DNA of 64,000 nt, from assembly GCF_021650705.1 (NCBI RefSeq), contig NZ_CP087138.1, forward strand, positions 2,356,001 through 2,420,000, in the 5' to 3' direction. Under the pieces are notes generated by a model, which worked only from the letters and a program-made list of their open reading frames with translations, had not been told where the DNA came from and did no database searches. Below are positions 56,527 through 64,000 of the stretch, piece after piece; position 1 is the first letter of the stretch; every line of letters begins with the position of its first letter. The position numbers and the translations under genes were made by a program. The DNA is from Pseudomonas sp. KNUC1026 (GTDB lineage Bacteria; Pseudomonadota; Gammaproteobacteria; Pseudomonadales; Pseudomonadaceae).

Positions 56527-57903
56527 ATGGCTAGCCATGACACCCACGGTTCCAATCAAGCTAAAAAAGCGACCGCCAGCGGATGGGTAGGCTCGGCCCT
56601 CGAGTACTACGACTTCTTCATCTATGCCCAGGCGGCAGCGCTGATCTTCCCGCAAATCTTCTTCCCTGCCACTGACCCCAAGATCGCGATCGTCGCATCG
56701 CTTGCCACCTACGGCGTGGGTTACGTCGCACGCCCCATCGGCGCGTTCGTGCTCGGCCACCTGGGTGATACCCGCGGGCGCAAGAATGTGCTGCTGCTGT
56801 GCATGTTCCTGATGGGCCTGGCTACCATGGCCGTTGGCTTGCTGCCGACGTACCACCAGGTAGGCATGCTGGCGCCCACGCTGCTGGTCATCCTGCGCCT
56901 GATCCAGGGCTTTGCCGTGGCCGGCGAGATTTCCGGGGCAAGCTCCATGATTCTCGAACACGCGCCGTTCGGGCGCAGGGGCTATTACGCAAGCTACACC
57001 TTGCAGGGTGTGCAGGCAGGGCAGATTTTCGCAGCAGCGATCTTCCTGCCGCTGGCCTACTTCATGCCGGACGATGCGTTCAATAGCTGGGGCTGGCGGA
57101 TTCCGTTCCTGCTCAGCGCTATCGTGCTGATCGCAGGCCTGGTCATCCGTAAGGAAGTTCACGAAACCCCCGTGTTCACCCAGGAAGATGCAGCTTCCAA
57201 AACCCCGAAATCGCCCATCACCGAGGCCTTCCGCTACAACTGGAAGAACATGGGCCTGGTGATGTGCATGGCGCTGATGAACGTGATTCCGGTGGTAGCG
57301 ACCATCTTCGGTGCTGCCTACGCGGTGCAGCCGGCCTATGGCATCGGTTTCGAGAAGAGCGTTTACCTGTGGATCCCGGTGGTGGGCAATATCGTTGCGG
57401 TGCTGGTGATCCCGTTCGTGGGCAACTGGTCCGACAAGGTCGGCCGCCGCCCGATGATCATCGGTGGCGCACTGGGCTCGGGCCTGCTCTCGTTCGCCTA
57501 CCTGTACGCGATCAGCATCCACAACGTGCCGCTGGCCTTCGGCATGTCGCTGCTGATGTGGGGCGTGGTGTACCAGGGCTACAACGCCGTGTTCCCAAGC
57601 TTCTACCCTGAGTTGTTCCAGGCGCGCTACCGCGTGACGGCCATGGCCATTTCGCAGAACGTCGGCACCATGTTCACTGCCCTGCTCCCGGCTCTGTTCG
57701 CGGCATTGGCTCCGCCCGGCTCGCAGAACGTACCGGCCACCGTCGGTGCAGTCGCCTTCGGCATCACCGTGATCTGCGCCCTGGCGGCCTGGAAAGCGCG
57801 TGAAACCTACCGCATCCCGATGCAGGAACTGGGGATGCCGGACGCCAAGCCACTGGACAAGAACCAGTACGACGCGCAACGGATGGCAGCGGCGCAAAGC
57901 TGA
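56527..57903 (+). CDS. MFS metabolite:H+ symporter (MHS family)
   Basis: A 458-residue protein with about 12 helices. The MHS-family start is present (ASGWVGSALEYYDFFIYAQA), and GHLGDTRGRKNVLLLCMFLM is the helix 2-3 loop. ASYTLQGVQAGQIFAAAIFLPL and VYQGYNAVFPSFYPELFQARY are also typical. Members carry shikimate, alpha-ketoglutarate, citrate, proline/betaine or similar organic acids. GGAG about nine bases before the ATG supports the start. It is a single gene ended by a 14-bp terminator that follows a heptanucleotide array. Confidence 0.92.
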   Translation: MASHDTHGSNQAKKATASGWVGSALEYYDFFIYAQAAALIFPQIFFPATDPKIAIVASLATYGVGYVARPIGAFVLGHLGDTRGRKNVLLLCMFLMGLATMAVGLLPTYHQVGMLAPTLLVILRLIQGFAVAGEISGASSMILEHAPFGRRGYYASYTLQGVQAGQIFAAAIFLPLAYFMPDDAFNSWGWRIPFLLSAIVLIAGLVIRKEVHETPVFTQEDAASKTPKSPITEAFRYNWKNMGLVMCMALMNVIPVVATIFGAAYAVQPAYGIGFEKSVYLWIPVVGNIVAVLVIPFVGNWSDKVGRRPMIIGGALGSGLLSFAYLYAISIHNVPLAFGMSLLMWGVVYQGYNAVFPSFYPELFQARYRVTAMAISQNVGTMFTALLPALFAALAPPGSQNVPATVGAVAFGITVICALAAWKARETYRIPMQELGMPDAKPLDKNQYDAQRMAAAQS

Positions 57904-57909
57904 GGAGTT

Positions 57910-57949
57910 CCAAGCTCCAAGCTCCAAGCTCCAAGCTCCAAGCTCCAAG
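57910..57949. repeat. Heptanucleotide tandem array, unit CCAAGCT
   Basis: Five perfect copies of CCAAGCT and a partial sixth begin six bases after the stop of the MHS transporter gene. The unit read on the other strand is AGCTTGG, close to the GCTTGTA/AGCTTGT unit at 8196-8272. Confidence 0.95.
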
Positions 57950-57965
57950 TATGAGCCTGAAATGC

Positions 57966-57997
57966 AAAAGCCCTCGGTCGATGACCGGGGGCTTTTT
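57966..57997 (+). terminator. Rho-independent terminator of the MHS transporter gene
   Basis: A 14-bp stem (AAAAGCCCTCGGTC / GACCGGGGGCTTTT, one G-T pair) with a GAT loop ends in a T-run. It lies about 60 bases after the stop codon. The A-rich left arm means it could also work for the converging SDR gene. Confidence 0.92.
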
Positions 57998-58050
57998 GTT
58001 GACGTGCTATAGCTGCCGGGCCGTGGTGTACGGGCTACATCGGGTTGTGG

Positions 58051-58797
58051 TTATCTGCCGCCGCCCAGGTCGATGAAGGTGCCCGTGACGTAGCTGGCAA
58101 GGTCGGAGGCTAGCCACAGGATGGCCTCGGCTACTTCTTCGGGCTGGCCGCCGCGGCCCACCGGTAAGGTACCTTCCAGTTTCGTCACGCGTTGCGGGTC
58201 GCCGGACAGTGCGTGGAACTCAGTATGGATATAGCCGGGCCGCACGGCATTCACGCGAATCTTTTCGCCTGCCAGTTCTTTGGAAAGGCCCAACGTGAAG
58301 GTGTCGATGGCACCTTTGCTGCTGGCGTAATCCACATACTCGTTGGGCGACCCGAGCCTTGCAGCCACCGACGACACGTTGACGATGCTGCCGCCCACAC
58401 CGCCATGGTGCGCAGACATGCGCGCGATGGCGTGCTTGGCGCAGAGCATCGGGCCGACGACGTTGGTCTTCATGAGCTTGAGCAGGCGAAACTCGGACAT
58501 CTCTTCCAGCCGGCTCTGCGGGGCGATGGTCGCGGCATTGTTGACCAACACCGACACAGGGCCGAGTTCGTTATCGACCCTGTTGAACATCTGGATCACT
58601 TCGTCTTCGTTGCTGGCATCGCCCTTGAATGCGATGGCTCGAGCACCGAGCGCGGTAAGCTGCTCCAGCGTTTGCCGGGCCTGCAGATCATCTGTCTGGT
58701 AGCCAATGCAGATTCGGTAGCCCTCGCGCGCGGCGAGGCGCGCAGTGGCAGCACCGATGCCGCGGCTGCCGCCAGTGATGACCATGACCTTTGCCAT
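58051..58797 (-). CDS. SDR-family oxidoreductase (glucose 1-dehydrogenase-like)
   Basis: A 248-residue short-chain dehydrogenase beginning MAKVMVITGGSRGIGAATAR at 58797. The motifs are TGGSRGIG, VLVNNAA, the serine in NVSSVAA and the catalytic YASSK. The C-terminus has YVTGTFIDLGGG. The frame is open to 58941, but that extension is antisense-like and overlaps the neighbouring gene. It is a soluble NAD(P)-dependent enzyme, substrate unknown. It is transcribed toward the MHS transporter and lies downstream of the 104-residue gene on the same strand. Confidence 0.9.
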   Translation of the reverse strand: MAKVMVITGGSRGIGAATARLAAREGYRICIGYQTDDLQARQTLEQLTALGARAIAFKGDASNEDEVIQMFNRVDNELGPVSVLVNNAATIAPQSRLEEMSEFRLLKLMKTNVVGPMLCAKHAIARMSAHHGGVGGSIVNVSSVAARLGSPNEYVDYASSKGAIDTFTLGLSKELAGEKIRVNAVRPGYIHTEFHALSGDPQRVTKLEGTLPVGRGGQPEEVAEAILWLASDLASYVTGTFIDLGGGR

Positions 58798-58909
58798 TGA
58801 ATGAGCCGCTCCTTGGGTGGACCGCGAGTGGGTGCCAAGGCTACCCCAAGGGACTGGCTTCCTGCCAGCACCCGCCTGCGGGTGAGCATTACTCACCGCA
58901 GGCCAAACA

Positions 58910-59224
58910 TCAGTCAGATGGGTGTTTCTGGTCGTGATCATTCATCGGTGCGCCGCGGTGCCCCCCGGCATGGCGCTTGGCCTGATCGATGCCCCACTTG
59001 AGCAGCTCGGCCGTCGGGCCCGGGTCGTCTTCCTTCTTGGAGACCTGCTCATGAAGCAGGTTGCCATTGGCGTCATTAACGCGCATTTCGACCCGGTACT
59101 GCTGATCACCGACCTGGCGGGCGGTAACGTGAATGTGGGCGCCATTGCCCAGCGTTTCTTCGTGGACCTTGGTCAGGTGGTCATTGCCCACCCAGTCCTC
59201 GTGGCCGTGTCCGTGCTCTGTCAT
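58910..59224 (-). CDS. Hypothetical protein, 104 aa, histidine-rich
   Basis: The frame starts MTEHGHGHEDWVGNDHLTKVH and ends GGHRGAPMNDHDQKHPSD. It is hydrophilic with histidine clusters at both ends, suggesting possible metal binding. The middle (THVTARQVGDQQYRVEMRVND-like beta segment) looks like a small beta domain. The family is not recognised. It lies between the SDR gene and the hybrid kinase, all on the minus strand. Confidence 0.7.
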   Translation of the reverse strand: MTEHGHGHEDWVGNDHLTKVHEETLGNGAHIHVTARQVGDQQYRVEMRVNDANGNLLHEQVSKKEDDPGPTAELLKWGIDQAKRHAGGHRGAPMNDHDQKHPSD

Positions 59225-59282
59225 GCTCAGTCCTCTTGTGCGGTGGTCCTTACAATGACAGACCGGCCGCCAGGCCCAAGGT

Positions 59283-61669
59283 TCAGGCCTGCGAAAGGGG
59301 CTGCGCCATCGCCTTGTTCAGGGCGGTAGCCAGGTCCTCTTCGCGATAGGGCTTTTGCACGATCACTTGCTGGGCCGGGTCCAGGCCGCCGACCTCGGCA
59401 TAGCCGGTAATGAACACCACCGGCAAGCCAGGTTGGCGCTTCAGCGCCTCTTCGGCCAGTTCGGCACCGTTCATGCCGGGCATCGCGTAGTCAGTGACCA
59501 GCACGTCGACGCTTTCGTGCAAACGCAACAGTGCCTGGTCGGCGCCGTCCGCTTCCAGCACGGTGTAACCAAGGCTTTCGAGCAACAGTGCAGTGACCCC
59601 CCTGACATCCGGGTCGTCATCGACCAGCAGAATCCTGTGCTGCTGCTCGGGTGCTTCGGCGATCACCCGATCAGCCGGCTCTTCACGCATCTGCGGCCCC
59701 GGCACACCTGGCAGGAACACCTTGACCGTGGTGCCCTCGCCCACAGCTGTGGTAATAGCCACCCCACCGCCAGACTGCTTGGCAAAGCCGAACACCTGCG
59801 CAAGCCCCAGCCCCGAGCCCTTGCCCACCTCTTTGGTGGTGAAGAACGGCTCGAACGCCTTGGCCACGACGGCTTCGCTCATGCCACAGCCCGAGTCCTG
59901 GATCGCCAGCACCACATAGTCACCGGGCTCAGGGTCCTCGGACCGCCTGGCGGGGCGCTGCACGGTTTCGTTGTAGGTGCTCACTCGCAAGGCACCGCCA
60001 CCGGGCATGGCATCGCGGGCATTGATCGCCAGGTTGAGGATGATCATTTCTGTCTGGGTGGCATCGACCAACGCGTTCCACAGCTCGGGCGCTGTGTCGG
60101 TCTCGATCCAGATGCTGCCGCCGAGGGTGCGTTGCAGCAGATCGAGCATGCCGCGCACGGTGTCATTGAGGTTTACCGCTGCAGGTTGCAGGCGCTGCCG
60201 GCGCGAGAAGGCCAGCAACTGCCCGGTCAGGCGCGCGCCGCGCTCACCGGCTTCGAGAATGTTCTGCAAGCGGCTGGCGAACCGCTCGGTCTGGCCGCGG
60301 CCCAGGTCGCGGATGAGAAAGTGCGTGCTGCCGAGGATAACCGTGAGCAGGTTATTGAAGTCGTGGGCCACGCCCGCCGTGAGCTGGCCAACGGCTTCCA
60401 GGCGCTGCATCTGCTGCAGCGCCGCCTCTACCCGCTCACGTTCGTCGATCTGTTCGCGCAGGCGTTCGTTGGTTGCGGCCAGGGTGTCGAGCACCTGGCG
60501 TTCGCTGGTGATGTCACGCACTGCTGCGTAAAGCATTTCGCCGTCCGGCACGATGGTCCAGGACATCCAGCGGTAGTCACCGTTGGCGTGGCGCAAGCGG
60601 TTGACGAAACGGCTGGAGACATTACCCAGCGCCAGGCGGCCCAGCTCGCGCGAAGTGGCAGCCTGGTCGGCGGGGTGTGTGAGGTCGGCCAGGCGCATGC
60701 CCGCCAGTTGCGTGCGGGTCAGCCCCAGGGTCGCTTCCCACGCCGGGTTCAGCGCCTCCGGAGTGGTGTCGGCGCGCATCACCGCCAGCAACTCACGAGA
60801 CAGCTCCCAGGTGCGGTCACGTTCGCGCGTGCGCTTCTGCACGCGGTCGCTAAGCAGGTCGTTGAGCCGCTCCAGCGCTTCGGTAGCCTGTTTCTGGTCG
60901 GTGATGTCCTGCACCACGCCGGTAAACCGCACACACTGGCCGTTTTCGAACGTGGAACGGCCGCTGGTCTTGAACCAGCGCTCTGAGCCACTGGGCAGGC
61001 GCACGCGATAGTCGACCTGGTAGGTCCTGGCACTGGCCAGGGATTCTTCCACGCCTTTTCAGCCCGCTCGCGGTCGTGCGGGTGCAGCCGCTCGAAGAAC
61101 AGCGCCATGCTCACCGGGGCCTGCTCGTCGAGCTCGTACATTTCGCGGCAACGTGCATCCCAGATCAGCACGGAGGTTCTCGGGTCGAAGTCCCAGGTAC
61201 CCATGCGTGCGGCTTCGATGGCGATGCGTGCGCGCGACTCGGCATCATGCAGGTTGCGCTCGGCGCGCTGGCGCTGGCGGCGTTCGTCGACTTCGGCCAG
61301 GGCGCGCTTCACCGCACTGGGCAGCAAGGGCAGGCTCTGCTTGAGCACGTAGTCGGTGGCACCGGCGCGCATCATCTTGACCGCATGCTCTTCGCCGAAC
61401 ACACCGGAAATCACGATGAAGGGCGTCAAGGGCGCCAGCTCACAAGCGACGGTAAGCGCCTGCTCTCCCGATGAGCCGGGCAGCAATATATCGCTGAGGA
61501 TCAGGTCGAAAGGCTGGGCCCGCAACGCTTCGGCTGCTGCCTCGTGGTGATATACGGTGGTGGCCTGTATGTCGAGGCCTGCCCTCTCCAATGTGAACAA
61601 TGTCAATTCCGCATCGCGGACGCTGTCTTCGATCAGCAACAGTTGCAAAGGAGGCGCGGGCATGTTCAC
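59283..61669 (-). CDS. Hybrid sensor histidine kinase with N-terminal receiver, one frameshift
   Basis: The start MNMPAPPLQLLLIEDSVRDA at 61669 opens a receiver domain (residues 1-125, phosphorylated Asp in DLILSDILLPG). A PAS domain follows (WDFDPRTSVLIWDAR). At 61049-61050 one G is missing (TGGAAG for TGGGAAG on the coding strand); after it the frame resumes ESLASARTYQVDYRVRLPSG. A second PAS, the phosphoacceptor VAHDFNNLLTVILG (about residue 435), an HATPase with GSGLGLAQVFGFAKQSGGG, and a C-terminal receiver (RILLVDDDPDVRG, DVLVTDYAMPG) complete about 795 residues. It is the third gene after the phytochrome and single-domain regulator, so it should belong to the same light-signalling relay. 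Confidence 0.9.
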
Positions 61670-61693
61670 CAGGGGGTCGGCACAGAAAGGGAG

Positions 61694-62155
61694 TCAGGGT
61701 TGTACGCGGCGCTGCAGGCGCAGAGAGCCGGGTGGCGGCTCGTTCAACACCGCCCAGAAGATGCCCAGGTCGGAGATGGCTGAAACGAACTCCTTGAATT
61801 CGACCGGCTTGACCACGTAAGCGTTCACACCCAGTTCATAGGCGCGTTGCAGATCGGGTTCTTCTTTGGAAGAGGTCAGCATCACGATGGGAATGCTGCG
61901 CAGCTCTTCGGCACTGCGCACGGCCTTGAGCACTTCCAGGCCATCGACCTTGGGCAGCTTCAGATCCAGCAGCATGACTGCAGGGTTGCCTTCGTCGCGT
62001 GTGGCGTGCTCGCCACGGCGGTACAGGTAATCGAGCGCCTCGGCGCCATCGCGCATCACGATCACCTCGTTGGCCAACTGGCTGCGCTCGAGCGCCACCA
62101 GTGTCAATTCCAGGTCGCGCGGGTTGTCTTCGACCAGCAGAATGGGTTTGAGCAT
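61694..62155 (-). CDS. Single-domain response regulator
   Basis: A 153-residue CheY-like protein: acidic pair in ILLVEDNPRDLELTLVAL, phosphorylated Asp in PAVMLLDLKLPKVDGLEVL, then TSSKEEPDLQRAYELGVNAYVVKPVEF with the conserved Thr/Ser and Lys. It is of the Rcp1/phytochrome-partner type, which receives phosphate from a bacteriophytochrome kinase. It lies between the phytochrome gene (33-base gap) and the hybrid kinase (24-base gap), so all three are one operon. It has no output domain. Confidence 0.93.
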   Translation of the reverse strand: MLKPILLVEDNPRDLELTLVALERSQLANEVIVMRDGAEALDYLYRRGEHATRDEGNPAVMLLDLKLPKVDGLEVLKAVRSAEELRSIPIVMLTSSKEEPDLQRAYELGVNAYVVKPVEFKEFVSAISDLGIFWAVLNEPPPGSLRLQRRVQP

Positions 62156-62188
62156 GTTTGCCTCGTGAAAAGACCGGCGCGCGTCGCC

Positions 62189-64000
62189 TCAGGCGCGGCG
62201 CGGCAATGCAAAATAGAAAGTGGCACCCTGCCCCGGTTGGCCATCGGCCCACACCCGGCCCTCATGGCGTTCGATGATTCGCCGCACGCTGGCGAGCCCG
62301 ATCCCCGTACCCTCGAATTCTTCCATGCGGTGCAAGCGCTGGAACACCCCGAACAATTTGCCAGCATAGGCCATATCGAAGCCCACACCATTGTCACGCA
62401 CATGCACAACGATCTCATCGCCCTCCTCGGCGGCACCGACCTCGATTACCGCAGGGTCGCGGCCGCGAGTGTACTTGATGGCATTGGACAGCAGGTTGCG
62501 CAGTGCCAGGTGGATGAACGCCGCATCGGCGATCACCTTGGGCAACGGCTGTATCTGCCATTGCACGTTACGGCCTTGCAGGTCGGGTTCCATTTCGCGG
62601 CGTGTGGCCTCTACCAGCGCACTCAGGTCGACGTCCGAGAGCCTGAGCGCAGAGCGGCCCATCTGGGAAAAACTCAGCAGGTTGTCGACCAGCGTGCCGG
62701 CGAACCGCGCCGACTCGCCGATGTGTTCCAGAAAGCGCAGGCCACGCTCGGACAGCTTGCTGCCCTCGAAGTCGCTCAGCAATTCGGCGTAGCCCGCGAT
62801 GTGCCGCAGCGGCGCGCGCAGGTCATGGGAAACGCTGTAGGAAAACGCTTCGAGTTCCTTGTTGGACTTCTTCAGCTCGCCTGCAAGCTGTGCGAGTTCT
62901 TCGGCCTTGCGCAACACGATGCCGAGCACTGCGGTGCGCAGCTCCACGACACCTTCGACGACCATGGCGTCCCAACCCCGGCTATGGCCTTTGACCGTCT
63001 CTTCCCACTGCTCGAAACTCGCCCGCGGGTTGAGGCGGCCGTTGCCGTCGATGGGTTTTTCCGGGCGCCCGGCCCAGTTCACGGTGCGCCGCTGCTCCGG
63101 CTGGAACCAGATCAGGTAGTGGTTGTGCAACTCGGAGATCGCGACCGCCAGCACACCGGCGGCATGCTCGGCGAGCTCGGCCAGTTGCGGCACGTCGCGG
63201 CCGAGGTTGTCGGTAACGAACACCTCGCCGGCCAGCTCACGCTGGCTCAGCCATTTCACCAGGGCATCGACCTGCTGCTGCGGCGGCGTCTGGCCGAACA
63301 GGTCGCAGTGGCTGTCGGAGATCACTGCCGCACCCTGGGCGCCGGCGAAATCGAGAAAGGTCTCAGGCTGCGCCAGCAGCCCTTCACGAACGCTGTCGCG
63401 GTCGGCCATCGACGCCAGCAGGCTCACGATGCGCTGGCGCAGGCCGAGCAGGTGCTCGGTATCGGCCTGGGCTTCGCGCGCCTCGATCTGCAGAGACAGC
63501 ACGCTGCCGAGCAACTCGCAGGCCATGCGAACCTGGAAACCCACTGGCCGCGGGTTGCTGTCGTGGCAAGAGACCAGCCCCCAGAGGCGCCCGCGCACCA
63601 CGATGGAAATCGACATGGATGCCTGGGTGCCCATGTTGCGCATGTAGCGAAGGTGGACGGGCGAAACGCTGCGCAGCGCCGCATGGCTCATGTCCAGTGC
63701 GGCCCCGGTGCGCGGGTTGTTCGCCGGCACCAGCGGCGAAGCGTCGTAGTCGGCGTCTTCGATCACACGAATGCGGCTGGCGACGTACAGCGCACGGGCC
63801 TGGCTCGGAATATCGGACGCCGGAAAGCACAGCCCCAGGTAGCTGGGATAGCCGTCATCGGCGACCTCGGCCAGCACCAGGCCATTACCTTGTTCATCGA
63901 AGCGGTAGGCCTTGACCCTGCCAAAGCCGGTGATGCGTTTGAGCTCGTAGGCCACCAGCCGGCACAGCGCGTGGATGTCCTGGACTTCCTGCATCTGCCC
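62189..64000 (-). CDS. bphP: Bacteriophytochrome histidine kinase, N-terminus outside the window
   Basis: The frame is open to the last base, so the PAS domain and its biliverdin-binding cysteine are not visible. What is seen begins in the GAF chromophore domain. It has YLGLCFPASDIPSQARALY (the phytochrome hallmark), then SPVHLRYMRNMGTQASMSIS with the pigment histidine region, WGLVSCHDSNPRPVGF, and the PHY domain with GRPEKPIDGNGRLNPRASFEQWEE, the tongue region. HisKA follows (AFSYSVSHDLRAPLRHI), then HATPase (LLSNAIKYTRG; GTGIGLASVRRIIERH). It should be a red/far-red light sensor passing phosphate to the response regulator next to it. Confidence 0.95.
   Translation of the reverse strand, partial: GQMQEVQDIHALCRLVAYELKRITGFGRVKAYRFDEQGNGLVLAEVADDGYPSYLGLCFPASDIPSQARALYVASRIRVIEDADYDASPLVPANNPRTGAALDMSHAALRSVSPVHLRYMRNMGTQASMSISIVVRGRLWGLVSCHDSNPRPVGFQVRMACELLGSVLSLQIEAREAQADTEHLLGLRQRIVSLLASMADRDSVREGLLAQPETFLDFAGAQGAAVISDSHCDLFGQTPPQQQVDALVKWLSQRELAGEVFVTDNLGRDVPQLAELAEHAAGVLAVAISELHNHYLIWFQPEQRRTVNWAGRPEKPIDGNGRLNPRASFEQWEETVKGHSRGWDAMVVEGVVELRTAVLGIVLRKAEELAQLAGELKKSNKELEAFSYSVSHDLRAPLRHIAGYAELLSDFEGSKLSERGLRFLEHIGESARFAGTLVDNLLSFSQMGRSALRLSDVDLSALVEATRREMEPDLQGRNVQWQIQPLPKVIADAAFIHLALRNLLSNAIKYTRGRDPAVIEVGAAEEGDEIVVHVRDNGVGFDMAYAGKLFGVFQRLHRMEEFEGTGIGLASVRRIIERHEGRVWADGQPGQGATFYFALPRRA

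Overview
The window looks like chromosomal DNA of a Pseudomonas of the P. putida type. It is GC-rich, and it carries Pseudomonas-style gene sets: a two-operon trehalose/glycogen cluster with a TreS-maltokinase fusion and GlgE, the Fur-controlled EfeUOB system, a monovalent cation/proton antiporter tail, DUF2789 and DUF2934 proteins, and a bacteriophytochrome operon. I saw no rRNA, tRNA, CRISPR array, insertion sequence or complete prophage. Assignments rest on reading motifs and context by eye; no database search was run.

Layout. 1-1.4 kb: end of a multisubunit antiporter operon (F and G subunits), a small unknown gene and a DUF2789 gene. 1.5-3.7 kb: a chemoreceptor and a DksA-like protein lacking two of the four zinc cysteines. 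3.8-8.2 kb: a Fur box and efeU-efeO-efeB plus an M75-only EfeO relative. 8.2-11.6 kb: a heptanucleotide array, a hairpin over the start of an SDR gene, a TSUP permease, nudC and a crotonase. 11.6-16.1 kb: GH15 glycosidase, zwf and gnd. 16.7-21.3 kb: one 1520-residue protein that resembles large toxin-like Pseudomonas proteins. 21.6-33.5 kb (+): glgA-treZ-malQ-treY-DUF2934-glgX, then an EEP-family protein. 33.6-34.2 kb: an orphan Rhs-core gene between the converging operons. 34.2-41.8 kb (-): glgE-treS-glgB. 42-45.3 kb: a proline-rich peptide, 3-hydroxyisobutyryl-CoA hydrolase, acyl-CoA dehydrogenase and a HepT/MntA toxin-antitoxin pair. 45.3-50.1 kb: IclR regulator divergent from an MFS-HlyD-outer-membrane-factor exporter. 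50.2-59.2 kb: two LysR regulators, a glutamine-amidotransferase/monooxygenase fusion, a kinase, two MFS transporters, an SDR and small unknown genes. 59.3-64 kb: phytochrome, response regulator and hybrid kinase operon; the phytochrome runs off the window.

How the genes work together. TreY and TreZ release trehalose from alpha-glucan. TreS with its maltokinase domain turns trehalose into maltose 1-phosphate, which GlgE polymerises and GlgB branches. GlgX and MalQ remodel the glucan, and GlgA supplies a linear chain. glgC and a glycogen phosphorylase are not in the window. Upstream, zwf/gnd and a GH15 enzyme also belong to sugar metabolism. The Efe proteins form one iron-uptake unit under a convincing Fur site.

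Major caution. At least fourteen conserved reading frames are broken by single-base shifts, with three more probable, mostly between 23 and 48 kb and several in short homopolymers. As written, efeM-like, treZ, malQ, glgB, treS, glgE, the Rhs gene, the MFS exporter, its HlyD partner and the hybrid kinase do not translate as single proteins. Residual sequencing error is the likeliest cause. Those genes are annotated here over their full inferred extent.
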